Shown: one piece after another, positions 1 to 6,381 of the stretch
Layout: each line of letters opens with the position of its first letter
Position numbering within the stretch: position 1 is the first letter of the stretch
From: AEGEAN-183 sp964002385
GTDB taxonomy: Bacteria; Pseudomonadota; Gammaproteobacteria; Magnimaribacterales; Magnimaribacteraceae
Reading direction: 5' to 3'
NCBI GenBank assembly: GCA_964002385.1
Contig: CAXFFS010000020.1
Coordinates: forward strand, 1-18,933
DNA length: 18,933 bases
Program-made: the position numbers and the translations under genes
Notes under the pieces: generated by a model
What the model saw: the letters and a program-made list of their open reading frames with translations, nothing else
The model's database searches: none
What the model was told of the DNA's origin: nothing

Positions 1-1
1 C

Positions 2-664
2 TTTGCAGTCATTACAGATATTTTAGGTGACGAGGATCATTTAGGAGATATGGACTTTAAAGTAGCTGGAACTGCAGATGGGATAACTGCACTTCAAATG
101 GATATCAAGATAGATGGGATCACCGAACAAATTTTTGATGAAGCACTTAAAAAAGCTAATACAGCTAGGGCTGTTATTTTAGAAAAAATGAATGATGAAT
201 TATCAGAATCTAGGGAACAATTATCTTCAAAAGCTCCCCAAGCTGTAATTGTTCAAATTGATACCAAAAAGATCAGAGATATTATTGGAAAAGGTGGTGA
301 AACTATAAGGAGACTTGTTGAGGAGACAGGAGCACAGATAGACGTAGATGATTCTGGCAAAGTAACAATTTATGGAGACACACCTGATTCAAGGGCGATG
401 GCAGTTGAACAAATTAACGCTATTACTGCAGAACCAGAAGTCAACAAAATTTATACAGGAAAAGTAGCTAACATCGTGGAGTTTGGAGCTTTTGTGACGA
501 TCATGCCAGGCAGAGATGGATTGGTACACATTTCAGAAATTGCTGAGGAAAGAGTTGAAAATGTATCTGATTATTTTGTTGAAGGAGAAGAAGTAAAAGT
601 AAAAGTTCTTGAAGTAGATAGACAAGGAAAGATTAGATTAACCATGAAAGGGCTTGAGGGTTAA
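2..664 (+). CDS. pnp: Polyribonucleotide nucleotidyltransferase (PNPase), C-terminal part
   Basis: PNPase degrades RNA 3'-to-5' by phosphorolysis in the cytoplasm. The reading frame is open from base 2, so the gene enters from outside the window and only about 220 C-terminal residues are present. The first residues hold the conserved end of the second RNase PH domain (DILGDEDHLGDMDFKVAGT). A KH domain follows with its GXXG loop (IIGKGGETIRR, about residues 90-100 of the fragment), then an S1 RNA-binding domain (YTGKVANIVEFGAFVTIMPG through VHISEI). The protein ends a few residues after the S1 fold (TMKGLEG) and so lacks the extended tail that E. coli PNPase carries after S1. An internal ATG at 50 is not the start, because the upstream codons encode conserved family sequence. 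Identity is secure. Confidence 0.96.
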   Translation, partial: FAVITDILGDEDHLGDMDFKVAGTADGITALQMDIKIDGITEQIFDEALKKANTARAVILEKMNDELSESREQLSSKAPQAVIVQIDTKKIRDIIGKGGETIRRLVEETGAQIDVDDSGKVTIYGDTPDSRAMAVEQINAITAEPEVNKIYTGKVANIVEFGAFVTIMPGRDGLVHISEIAEERVENVSDYFVEGEEVKVKVLEVDRQGKIRLTMKGLEG

Positions 665-736
665 AAATTTGAATCTTTATGTTTTTTATGATAAGTCCCT
701 GTTTGTTTATTTATTTGCTTTCGAGTTAAATGACGC

Positions 737-757
737 TGTCTGGGAATTACCCAGGCG
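737..757 (+). other. Hairpin in the leader between pnp and the first small membrane protein
   Basis: TGTCTGGG (737-744) and CCCAGGCG (750-757) form an 8-bp stem with G-U wobbles around a 5-nt loop. No T-run follows, so it is not a convincing terminator for pnp. It lies about 30 bases before the next start codon and could be a leader structure or an RNA-processing or stability element. Function is unknown. Confidence 0.35.
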
Positions 758-786
758 TATGTTTAGCTAAAAATAAAGGGTGAATT

Positions 787-1005
787 ATGGGTGCATTTAA
801 TATGGTAAAAGACATCATAGGTCAATTGACTGGTATTGTTGTATCTCTTATCGCATTAGGAGTTGCAGCTGGAATCGTTTTTGGATCTGGCCTTCCTTTT
901 GTGGGTGGAGTACTAGACGGCCTTCTAGGAGTTGTTAACACACTTGGTGATAACGGCTTAGTAGGTTTGATAGTATTAGCAGTACTACTTGATCTATATA
1001 GATAA
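787..1005 (+). CDS. Small two-helix membrane protein, paralogue 1 (unknown function)
   Basis: A 72-residue protein that I cannot assign to a named family. It has a short amphipathic N-terminus (about residues 1-14) and two hydrophobic segments (about 15-34 and 54-69). They are joined by a glycine-rich loop containing VFGSGLPFVGGVL and NTLGDNGL, and the protein ends in a charged tip (DLYR). No cysteines, lipobox or cleavable signal are evident. The start is supported by AAGGG about 6 bases upstream of the ATG. The next gene encodes a clear paralogue sharing the pattern FG-x3-PF-x-G-x-VL then TLG-x2-GL. A strong intrinsic terminator follows directly. It is not an ATP synthase c-subunit, since the second helix has no mid-membrane carboxylate. 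It is probably an abundant small inner-membrane protein, but that is inference. Confidence 0.8.
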   Translation: MGAFNMVKDIIGQLTGIVVSLIALGVAAGIVFGSGLPFVGGVLDGLLGVVNTLGDNGLVGLIVLAVLLDLYR

Positions 1006-1033
1006 GTCTTTTTACTTAACTATTGCATAGAAT

Positions 1034-1065
1034 GGGGGGCTCTTTAAGGGCGCCCCTTTCTTTTA
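1034..1065 (+). terminator. Intrinsic terminator between the two small paralogues
   Basis: GGGGGGC (1034-1040) pairs with GCCCC plus two U wobbles (1052-1058), with an 11-nt loop, followed by a T-rich tail TTTCTTTT. It lies 29 bases after the stop of paralogue 1 and only about 22 bases before the start of paralogue 2. It should therefore lower, rather than abolish, expression of the second gene if both share a promoter. Confidence 0.75.
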
Positions 1066-1087
1066 TTGGATTGCTAATGGGGGTTAT

Positions 1088-1315
1088 ATGGATCTTTTAG
1101 AAAAAGTAAAACATTGGTTATTGGAAGCAACTAAGCTTCTGGGCTTAATCGTTGCTGTTTCAATTCTGGTTTCTATTTTATTTGGAACTTCTGCACCATT
1201 TTTTGGCAGTGTTCTAACAAATATTGAACCAGTAATTGCCACGTTGGGATCTGAAGGTCTGGCTGTTATCATAGCTCTGATAATAATTTTAGGGGTTTGG
1301 AACAGTAGATCTTAA
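1088..1315 (+). CDS. Small two-helix membrane protein, paralogue 2 (unknown function)
   Basis: A 75-residue protein with a charged amphipathic N-terminus (MDLLEKVKHWLLEATK), a first hydrophobic segment (about residues 18-34), a loop with FGTSAPFFGSVL and a second hydrophobic segment (about 54-70). It aligns along nearly its whole length with the preceding 72-residue protein: ILFGTSAPFFGSVL against IVFGSGLPFVGGVL, and IATLGSEGL against VNTLGDNGL. The pair is therefore a tandem duplication that has diverged. A G-run (GGGGG) 4 bases before the ATG is a plausible ribosome binding site. The gene sits between two intrinsic terminators, and the roughly 20 bases after the first one leave no room for a full promoter. 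It probably depends on read-through. Function is unknown. Confidence 0.8.
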   Translation: MDLLEKVKHWLLEATKLLGLIVAVSILVSILFGTSAPFFGSVLTNIEPVIATLGSEGLAVIIALIIILGVWNSRS

Positions 1316-1328
1316 AAAAGATTAAAAT

Positions 1329-1361
1329 AAAAAGGCATCTTATTGAAGATGCCTTTTTTTT
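1329..1361 (+). terminator. Strong intrinsic terminator after the small paralogues
   Basis: AAAAAGGCATCTT and AAGATGCCTTTTT form a perfect stem (core GGCATCTT 1334-1341 with AAGATGCC 1346-1353), a 4-nt loop ATTG, and a run of eight T (1354-1361). Flanking A and T runs would make it work in either direction. It ends the two-gene unit and overlaps the longest possible reading frame of the hydrolase that follows, which argues for that gene's later start. Confidence 0.9.
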
Positions 1362-1375
1362 GTCTGGGAAGAAAT

Positions 1376-2179
1376 ATGAAAATACAACAAGGTAGGGTTT
1401 CCATAAAAGAAGGAATCGTAATAGGGGAAGGGGACGGAAGATCTTTAGAGGCAGATGTTTTTCTTCCACCCTTAGAAGAAAAAAACAGACCAGCGGTACT
1501 CTTTATTCACGGAGGAGGCTGGATTGAAGGAGACAGAAGTCAGCTAAGAGGGTATGGCATACTTCTAGCACGATTAGGATTTGTATGTATGTGTAATTCT
1601 TACAGGCTTTCTAATGAATCCATCTGGCCAGCACAAATTCAAGATGTTAATTGTGCCATTAGATATTTAAGAGCTAATGCAACTGACTTAGGGTTGGATC
1701 CTGACAGAATAGGTGTCTCAGGTAATTCTGCTGGCGGACACCTGTCTTTAATGGCAGCAGCTACAAATTACGATCAAATTTTTGAAGGAGAAGGAGGTAG
1801 TAATGAGGTCTCTTCTAAAATTAAAGCAGTCTGTGCTATCTATCCACCTACTACAATCAGGCAGTTAGAAATGCCTAATCCTTTAGAAAATGCTTTTCTT
1901 ATGCTTATGGGGAAGGAAGCTAAGAAAGAAGATTATGACAAAGCAAGCCCCCTTAATTACGTTACTGAAGATTATCCGCCTTGTATGTTGATACATGGGT
2001 CTACAGATAGTGTTGTTAGATTAAAGGACAGCACAAAATTCTATGAAAAATTAATAGAATTTAATAGACCCGCTTCTTTGCATATTTTTTCAGAAGAAGA
2101 ACATGCTTTTGATGGCGAACCAGATTACGGAAGAGCCATAGCGGATCTTCAAGCTTTGTTTTTCTTAAAGTATCTCTAA
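1376..2179 (+). CDS. Alpha/beta-hydrolase-fold esterase/lipase (fold-3 / BD-FAE-like)
   Basis: A 267-residue cytosolic serine hydrolase, probably an esterase. Residue positions count from the ATG at 1376: oxyanion-hole motif HGGGW (45-49), nucleophile elbow GNSAG with Ser118, acid Asp211 (HGSTD) and catalytic His243 (EEHAF). A complete catalytic triad is thus present. An ATG at 1343 in the same frame lies inside the upstream terminator hairpin. I chose 1376 because GGGAAG precedes it at good spacing and the eleven extra residues would be encoded by the terminator. There is no signal peptide. The substrate cannot be read from sequence; HGGGW/GXSAG enzymes of this type act on short acyl esters or kynurenine-like formamides. 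The ureohydrolase gene follows 73 bases later on the same strand. Confidence 0.88.
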   Translation: MKIQQGRVSIKEGIVIGEGDGRSLEADVFLPPLEEKNRPAVLFIHGGGWIEGDRSQLRGYGILLARLGFVCMCNSYRLSNESIWPAQIQDVNCAIRYLRANATDLGLDPDRIGVSGNSAGGHLSLMAAATNYDQIFEGEGGSNEVSSKIKAVCAIYPPTTIRQLEMPNPLENAFLMLMGKEAKKEDYDKASPLNYVTEDYPPCMLIHGSTDSVVRLKDSTKFYEKLIEFNRPASLHIFSEEEHAFDGEPDYGRAIADLQALFFLKYL

Positions 2180-2252
2180 GAGCGTCGAATCTAGACTTAA
2201 GAGTTTTGTTAAGATACAGATCTGAATTTAATAAACACAGGATAAATAAAAA

Positions 2253-3227
2253 TTGACTGACGATTTTTATTCAAAGAAACCACCTGTAGGTGGAGGTAAA
2301 GGTAATCCTATGGGGGAACCTCGTTTCACTGAAATTGCCACTTTCATGCGAGCACCTCTAGCTGAATCATTGGATAATGTAGATATTGGTCTGATAGGTG
2401 TACCAACTGATTTGGGGGTTACTAATCGTGCTGGTGCAAGGCATGGTCCACGAGAAATTCGTAACTCTTCTAGTTTAATGCGTACCTTTAATTTAGGAAT
2501 GAATGTTAATCCTTATGAATTATGCCATGTGGCAGATTTAGGCGATGTGAAGTTTTCTCACCGTTATGACCTAAATAAACAGGTAGAAGAAATTGAATCT
2601 TTCTTTCAAAAGATAGTTGAAAAAAATATTCTACCAATAAGTGCTGGCGGTGATCATTCCATCACTTATCCAATTTTAAAAGCTATAGCTAAAGAAGAGC
2701 CAGTTGGCATGGTACATGTAGATGCCCATACCGATACTTGGGGAGAGATCTGGGGTTCAAAGTTTCACCATGGGGCACCTTTTCGCCTTGCGGTGGAAGC
2801 AGGAGTTCTTGATCCTAATAGAACCATCCAAATAGGAATCAGAGGAGGCCAAAATTTTATGGAAGGGATAGAATTTTCGCAGTCGCATGGCATGCGAGTA
2901 GTCTTTATGGATGAATTCTCTGCTCTAGGTGTAGAGAAGGTTATTCAAGAAGCAAGGGAAGTGGTTGGAGAAGGAAAAACCTACATTTCTTTCGATGTCG
3001 ATGGACTTGATCCAGTTTATGCCCCTGGTACAGGAACACCAGAAGTAGGGGGCATAACAACCTTAGAAGCGCAACAACTTTTGAGAGGTTTAAGAGGACT
3101 TAATTTAATAGGAGGAGATGTAGTTGAAGTGGCCCCCCCTTTTGATAATACCGGGAACACTGCTCTGGTAGGAGCAACTATGATGTTTGAAATCCTTTCA
3201 TTAATAGCAGACTCTAATTTTGGGTAA
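2253..3227 (+). CDS. Agmatinase-family ureohydrolase (agmatinase / guanidinobutyrase type)
   Basis: A binuclear-metal enzyme that hydrolyses a guanidino compound to urea plus an amine. All six metal ligands are visible: His135 (GGDHS), Asp157/His159/Asp161 (VDAHTD), and Asp248/Asp250 (SFDVDGLDP). N-terminal family motifs PRFTEIATFMR (about 23-33) and NRAGARHGPREIR (58-70) are also present. Length (324) is typical. The start is TTG, with AGGA about 10 bases upstream. The residues after it (KKPPVGGG) match the N-terminal stretch usual in this family, so a start at the internal ATG (codon 20) is less likely. Agmatine, 4-guanidinobutyrate, 3-guanidinopropionate or guanidine are all possible substrates, because substrate loops vary and there is no polyamine gene nearby. 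Family is certain, substrate is not. Confidence 0.92.
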   Translation: MTDDFYSKKPPVGGGKGNPMGEPRFTEIATFMRAPLAESLDNVDIGLIGVPTDLGVTNRAGARHGPREIRNSSSLMRTFNLGMNVNPYELCHVADLGDVKFSHRYDLNKQVEEIESFFQKIVEKNILPISAGGDHSITYPILKAIAKEEPVGMVHVDAHTDTWGEIWGSKFHHGAPFRLAVEAGVLDPNRTIQIGIRGGQNFMEGIEFSQSHGMRVVFMDEFSALGVEKVIQEAREVVGEGKTYISFDVDGLDPVYAPGTGTPEVGGITTLEAQQLLRGLRGLNLIGGDVVEVAPPFDNTGNTALVGATMMFEILSLIADSNFG

Positions 3228-3268
3228 GAATGCTGATTTGATTATCATTTGCATAGTTCGAAAATGAC

Positions 3269-3388
3269 ATGCATAGCTTGAGAATAGGAGTTTGTTATGA
3301 CTTCAGAAACCCTCCTGATTCAGGTCTTACTGATAGTCAGTTATATGATGAAATATTAGAACAGGTTAAATGGCTTAATCAGATTTAA
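3269..3388 (+). pseudogene. Truncated N-terminal remnant resembling a luciferase-like (LLM class) flavin monooxygenase
   Basis: A 39-codon reading frame begins at ATG 3269 and reads MHSLRIGVCYDFRNPPDSGL, then TDSQLYDEILEQVKWLNQI, then TAA. The pattern (short beta strand, YDFRNP, then a helix with LY-x2-ILEQV-x-WL) resembles the first beta-alpha unit of LLM-class flavin-dependent oxidoreductases. In those proteins the chain continues with a LGFD-like segment. Here it stops exactly at that point, and no continuation is found downstream in any frame before pnuC. I read it as a decayed fragment. A genuine 39-residue protein is possible but less likely. The family match is from memory of the fold's consensus, so confidence is moderate. 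Confidence 0.45.
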
Positions 3389-3410
3389 CCCAATTTAACC
3401 AGGTTTTTTT
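3364..3410 (+). terminator. Probable intrinsic terminator after the ureohydrolase region
   Basis: GGTTAAAT (3364-3371) can pair with either of two ATTTAACC copies (3383-3390 or 3393-3400). The second copy is followed by AGG and seven T (3404-3410). The AATTTAA/TTAAATT arms (3392-3398 and 3409-3415) could also fold and act for the convergent pnuC transcript. The stem is AT-rich, so strength is uncertain. The left arm lies inside the monooxygenase-like remnant. Confidence 0.5.
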
Positions 3411-3447
3411 AAATTCGACATGGTATTGCTCTATCTTTAAAGGTAAT

Positions 3448-4032
3448 TCAGGCTTCTTCGCTTCTTCTAATTCTATCCCAAGACTTATAACCTAATACGA
3501 TAATGAAAAGATAGATGAAAAACAGAAAAGATGTTAAATAAAGGTCTCTTGACAGAAAGATGTAAATAGAAATTGAGTCTATTACAAACCAGTAAATCCA
3601 ATTCTCAAGAACTTTCTTGGCAACCATATAAGTAGTGATAATTGCACCCCAAGTAGTCAAGGAATCCATGAACGGCAAAGCAGCTTCAGTATATTTTTCT
3701 AACATCCATCCAGATCCAAGGGCTAGGAGTAGAATCACTGAAATAGCAGATAAATGTTCTGAAAGATTCCATGTTTTAACTACCAGTCCTTGGCTGTCAC
3801 TATTTAGAAGCCACTGCGACCATCCGTAAAATCCCATGACAATGTAAAAAATTTGTAAACTTGCTTCCATATAAAGACCTGCCATATACATTATGAAGAG
3901 ATATAAACAGGAACTTAATATCCAAGCAATCCAACACCAAATATTTTGTTTTACAGCTAAAACTAAATACAGAATAGCTAAAATCACAGCTGCAATCTCA
4001 AGAAGCTTCACAAGAGAGAGATCAAAAGTCAT
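3448..4032 (-). CDS. pnuC: PnuC-family inner-membrane transporter, probably thiamin (PnuT subgroup)
   Basis: A 194-residue membrane protein with about seven hydrophobic helices (roughly 8-27, 30-51, 54-76, 93-110, 122-140, 143-162, 164-186). It carries PnuC-family motifs rich in aromatic residues: QNIWCWIAWILSS, a helix ending GFYGWSQW, and ENWIYWFVIDSIS. PnuC proteins move vitamin B-type substrates by facilitated diffusion, with trapping by phosphorylation inside the cell. The family includes nicotinamide riboside (PnuC), riboflavin (PnuX) and thiamin (PnuT) carriers. Its ATG overlaps the last 11 bases of the upstream receptor gene, so the two are translationally coupled and both lie under the TPP riboswitch. 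That context is the evidence for thiamin or a thiamin moiety as substrate. No thiamin kinase is seen in the window. Confidence 0.9.
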   Translation of the reverse strand: MTFDLSLVKLLEIAAVILAILYLVLAVKQNIWCWIAWILSSCLYLFIMYMAGLYMEASLQIFYIVMGFYGWSQWLLNSDSQGLVVKTWNLSEHLSAISVILLLALGSGWMLEKYTEAALPFMDSLTTWGAIITTYMVAKKVLENWIYWFVIDSISIYIFLSRDLYLTSFLFFIYLFIIVLGYKSWDRIRRSEEA

Positions 4033-6142
4033 ATCGAACTAAAATACCCATATGCCTTGGATCCCCTTGTCTTTCGTAGAGCGTTGGGGAGAAGTTAGGA
4101 GGCTTGTTACCGAAATAGAAACCACGAACAGAGTAATAGTTATCGAAAAGGTTTCTTATCCAAAACTCATAGTTCCATTGTTCTTTTTTATAACCCAATA
4201 CAAGGTTCGATAAAAGGTAAGATTTTGATTTATTTGCATGAGAATCTGAGTAGTAAAAACTACTTTTACCTGTCATATCAAAGGATAAGTAAATATCGTT
4301 CCTAGGCTCCCAGTTTAGTCCAATGGCGTAAGTTCGCTTAGGAGCATGTGCTTGGTCTCTTCCTTCAAGCTCTGGCCTTGATTCATAGCTATTTATTTTT
4401 GTTCTCAAAAACCCCACAAAAGAAAAGATATTTAGATAATCGGTTAAAGCTGCATTTAGATTCACTTCAATCCCATAATTAACACCCTCTGCTGCATTTT
4501 GGGTCAGGAAGGAAAAAGTGTTTGGATCATTAGGGTCAGATTGAGTTGATATAAGCACCTGTTGATTTTTTCTATCTGAATAAAACAGAACTGCGTCTAG
4601 ACTCAATTTAGAGCTTGGATATCTCGTGTTTATACCAACTTCATAATTCATTAGGTATTCAGGATCATACATAAGATTCTTGTTTGATGAATTGGGCTGA
4701 AGACCTAGTCCTAAATTGAAACCGCCTGATTTATAACCTCTGCCAATACTTAAATAAAAGTTGGTGGTTTCATGCCATGCTTTTAAAAGAGAGATTTTTC
4801 CACCCGACATCTGATTGGACGGCGAAAAGGATTCACCATATGAATCGTTATATTTTGATTCCCAATCTTCCCATCGAAGACCAAGGATCACCTTTGCTGA
4901 AGTCGAAATCAGATATTCGAAATGACCGAAAGCTGAAAGGTTTCTCGAGTCGTAATAACTTGCCGAAGAAAAGTCAACTATGTATGGTTGGTAACCGCTA
5001 AAAGGGTCTTCATAAATGCCTTCATCCTTCCTGTCATTTCTTTCTTTTATATCCAAATAATAAATACCCATTACCCATTCATGTCTAAGGCCTCGATCGA
5101 AGTCTGCTCGCCTAGATAAAATCCTAATTTCCTGATTAATAGATTTTCTTGATCTGTTGGTTTCAGAAAAAAAATCATACACGTAAGGTGCATTCGTCAC
5201 GGGATTTCCCCAATCAGCATCATAGCTAAATACGATGTCTGAATGCGAATAACTAGATAAACTTTGTAACTCAAATCTTTTCGCCCTATGAAAAATTTTT
5301 AAACCATAGGCATTGGTGTCTTGCGAGTCCATACCCGGTTTATCAGAAAGCGTGTTTAAACTTCCATCGATGGTCCAAACGTCAGCTGGGTCGTTCAGGT
5401 CAGTGTTCATTATCAAGAAATTTAGATCAGTTTTATCATTTACCTCCCAATTAAATTTTACACGTCCAGTGAATTCATCTTTTCTAGACGTATCAGATCG
5501 TTGTAGATAGAGATTCTTTCGAAAACCATCCATTTGATCTTTTCTTAAAGCAACTCTGTACTTGAAATTTTGATTTGAGTTAACAGGTCCACCAAATGCT
5601 AGTCCAAGGCTAGCAATGCCATAAGATCCAAAATTCACTTCACTATTTCCTTCAAATACATCGGTAGGATCTTTACTCTTGATATAGATAAGACCCGCCA
5701 AGGCATTAGCGCCTATTCTTGATCCCTGTGGGCCCCGATATACCTCAATTTGCTCTAAATCAAAAGCAGTAGCTATACCCCCTTGTCCAGAAAAATCTAT
5801 ATCATCAATAATGAATCCGACCGAAGAATTAGGAGTTCCTTCGTAGCCAGATCTTTCACCAATTCCTCGAATTTGAAAATAACGAGGTCTGGAGTCACTG
5901 CCAGCAAAATTTAAATTTGGTATCAAGAAAGAAAGCTGCTCAAAATGCTTGATTGGCTGACTCTTAAGCAGTTCTTGATCAAGAATTACAACGCTACCGT
6001 CCGAATCTTTAAGCTCAGCTTGTCTCCATGTACCTTTAACAACAATCTCTTCTATCTCACCGGTCCTGGCTTCAAGACTAAGCCAAGAAACAGACAGGAT
6101 TAAGAAAAAAAAAGTTAATTTAGAATTTAATAAATACGCCAT
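4022..6142 (-). CDS. TonB-dependent outer-membrane receptor, probable thiamin uptake
   Basis: A 706-residue TonB-dependent receptor. An N-terminal signal peptide (hydrophobic core about residues 9-22, cleavage near LEARTG) precedes a TonB box (IEEIVVKG, about 31-38). The plug domain (about 45-155) contains QIRGIGERSGY and QIEVYRGPQGSRIGANALAG. A 22-strand-type barrel follows, ending in YDF with a C-terminal aromatic, as expected for BAM-dependent insertion. It moves a substrate across the outer membrane using TonB energy. The TPP riboswitch that ends at its start codon and the coupled PnuC/PnuT gene indicate thiamin, a phosphate ester or a thiamin moiety. TonB receptors and PnuT under THI elements are a known arrangement. 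No in-frame alternative start occurs before the hydrophobic core. GGAGG sits only 1 base before the ATG, an abnormally short spacing. Confidence 0.92.
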   Translation of the reverse strand: MAYLLNSKLTFFFLILSVSWLSLEARTGEIEEIVVKGTWRQAELKDSDGSVVILDQELLKSQPIKHFEQLSFLIPNLNFAGSDSRPRYFQIRGIGERSGYEGTPNSSVGFIIDDIDFSGQGGIATAFDLEQIEVYRGPQGSRIGANALAGLIYIKSKDPTDVFEGNSEVNFGSYGIASLGLAFGGPVNSNQNFKYRVALRKDQMDGFRKNLYLQRSDTSRKDEFTGRVKFNWEVNDKTDLNFLIMNTDLNDPADVWTIDGSLNTLSDKPGMDSQDTNAYGLKIFHRAKRFELQSLSSYSHSDIVFSYDADWGNPVTNAPYVYDFFSETNRSRKSINQEIRILSRRADFDRGLRHEWVMGIYYLDIKERNDRKDEGIYEDPFSGYQPYIVDFSSASYYDSRNLSAFGHFEYLISTSAKVILGLRWEDWESKYNDSYGESFSPSNQMSGGKISLLKAWHETTNFYLSIGRGYKSGGFNLGLGLQPNSSNKNLMYDPEYLMNYEVGINTRYPSSKLSLDAVLFYSDRKNQQVLISTQSDPNDPNTFSFLTQNAAEGVNYGIEVNLNAALTDYLNIFSFVGFLRTKINSYESRPELEGRDQAHAPKRTYAIGLNWEPRNDIYLSFDMTGKSSFYYSDSHANKSKSYLLSNLVLGYKKEQWNYEFWIRNLFDNYYSVRGFYFGNKPPNFSPTLYERQGDPRHMGILVRYDF

Positions 6143-6220
6143 CCCTCCGCCATTATTATATGGTTCAGGTTCAAAGGGTTCCTTCTAAGGTCTCAGGTCA
6201 ATGACCACCCCTTGCACTTA
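6131..6220 (-). promoter_or_regulatory. TPP riboswitch (THI element) controlling the TonB receptor-pnuC operon
   Basis: Read on the minus strand, the hallmarks occur in order. These are GGGGTGG (6211-6205), a GGTC/GACC hairpin (P3), CTGAGA (6196-6191), a small CCTT/AAGG hairpin, then ACCCTTTGAACCTGAACC (6179-6162). A CCAT/ATGG stem (P4; 6163-6160 with 6153-6150) and CGGAGGGA (6149-6141) complete it. Outer arms TAAGTGC (6220-6214) and GTATTTA (6137-6131) pair over 7 bp, with two G-U, as a likely P1. P1's 3' arm is codons 2-4 of the receptor gene, so the start codon (6142-6140) lies inside the aptamer. TPP binding should block initiation directly by holding the purine run in P5 and closing P1 over the start. 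Class identity is firm; the exact P1 register is inferred. Confidence 0.93.
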
Positions 6221-6225
6221 GTTGA

Positions 6226-6250
6226 AATGATAATATAAATTCCCCAACTT
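6226..6250 (-). promoter_or_regulatory. Possible -10 region for the thiamin operon
   Basis: On the minus strand, TATATTAT occurs about 12 bases before the riboswitch's first arm, a suitable place for a -10 element with initiation just upstream of P1. No good -35 hexamer is found at 16-18 bases further upstream; TTGCAT is too far. A small CAAC/GTTG hairpin lies between. Weak call. Confidence 0.3.
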
Positions 6251-6269
6251 TTGTTGATTCTTATGCAAA

Positions 6270-6285
6270 CCCTTTACCTAAAGGG
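6270..6285 (-). terminator. Hairpin after tRNA-Met, possible weak terminator
   Basis: A perfect inverted repeat CCCTTTA-CC-TAAAGGG lies 8 bases past the tRNA 3' end. On the minus strand it is followed by only TTT, so it would be a weak intrinsic terminator or a 3'-processing structure. It separates the tRNA from the riboswitch leader. Confidence 0.4.
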
Positions 6286-6293
6286 CAGGGAGG

Positions 6294-6371
6294 TGGTGGC
6301 TATGGATGGACTTGAACCATCGACCTCAGCATTATGAATGCTGCGCTCTAAACCAGCTGAGCTACATAGCC
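6294..6371 (-). tRNA. tRNA-Met (CAU), elongator type
   Basis: The minus strand folds as a complete tRNA: acceptor GGCTATG paired with CATAGCC, D arm GCTCAGCTGGTTTAGAGC, anticodon arm CAGCA-TTCATAA-TGCTG with anticodon CAT, T arm with GGTTCAAGTCC, and an encoded CCA end. The acceptor and T-arm sequences resemble elongator tRNA-Met of gammaproteobacteria rather than initiator tRNA (no C1:A72 mismatch, no GGG/CCC anticodon-stem run) or tRNA-Ile2. A tRNA-Met after ychF is also found in Pseudomonas, which supports the assignment. Confidence 0.95.
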
Positions 6372-6381
6372 AAGGGTCAGG

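Noticed and set aside
787..1315. The two small hydrophobic proteins as ATP synthase c-subunits or holins
   Set aside because: No conserved carboxylate in the second helix as c-subunits need, and no lysis genes or phage context.
1343..1375. Earlier in-frame start for the esterase
   Set aside because: It lies inside the terminator hairpin and T-run; the ATG at 1376 has a better ribosome binding site.
2180..2252. Short CTTAA/TTAAG hairpin and a TTGTTA-N17-TAATAA promoter-like pair before the ureohydrolase
   Set aside because: Stem of only 5 AT-rich pairs and a poor -10 match; too weak to report as features.
3251..3290. Imperfect tandem 20-base repeat beginning GCATAG before the monooxygenase-like remnant
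   Set aside because: Only about 13 of 20 positions match; this is expected by chance in AT-rich DNA.
3635..3829. Plus-strand reading frame opposite pnuC
   Set aside because: It is antisense to a clearly coding membrane protein and has no recognisable motif or ribosome binding site.
5313..5510. Plus-strand frame within the TonB receptor region
   Set aside because: Antisense to a continuous 706-residue receptor frame with all expected motifs.
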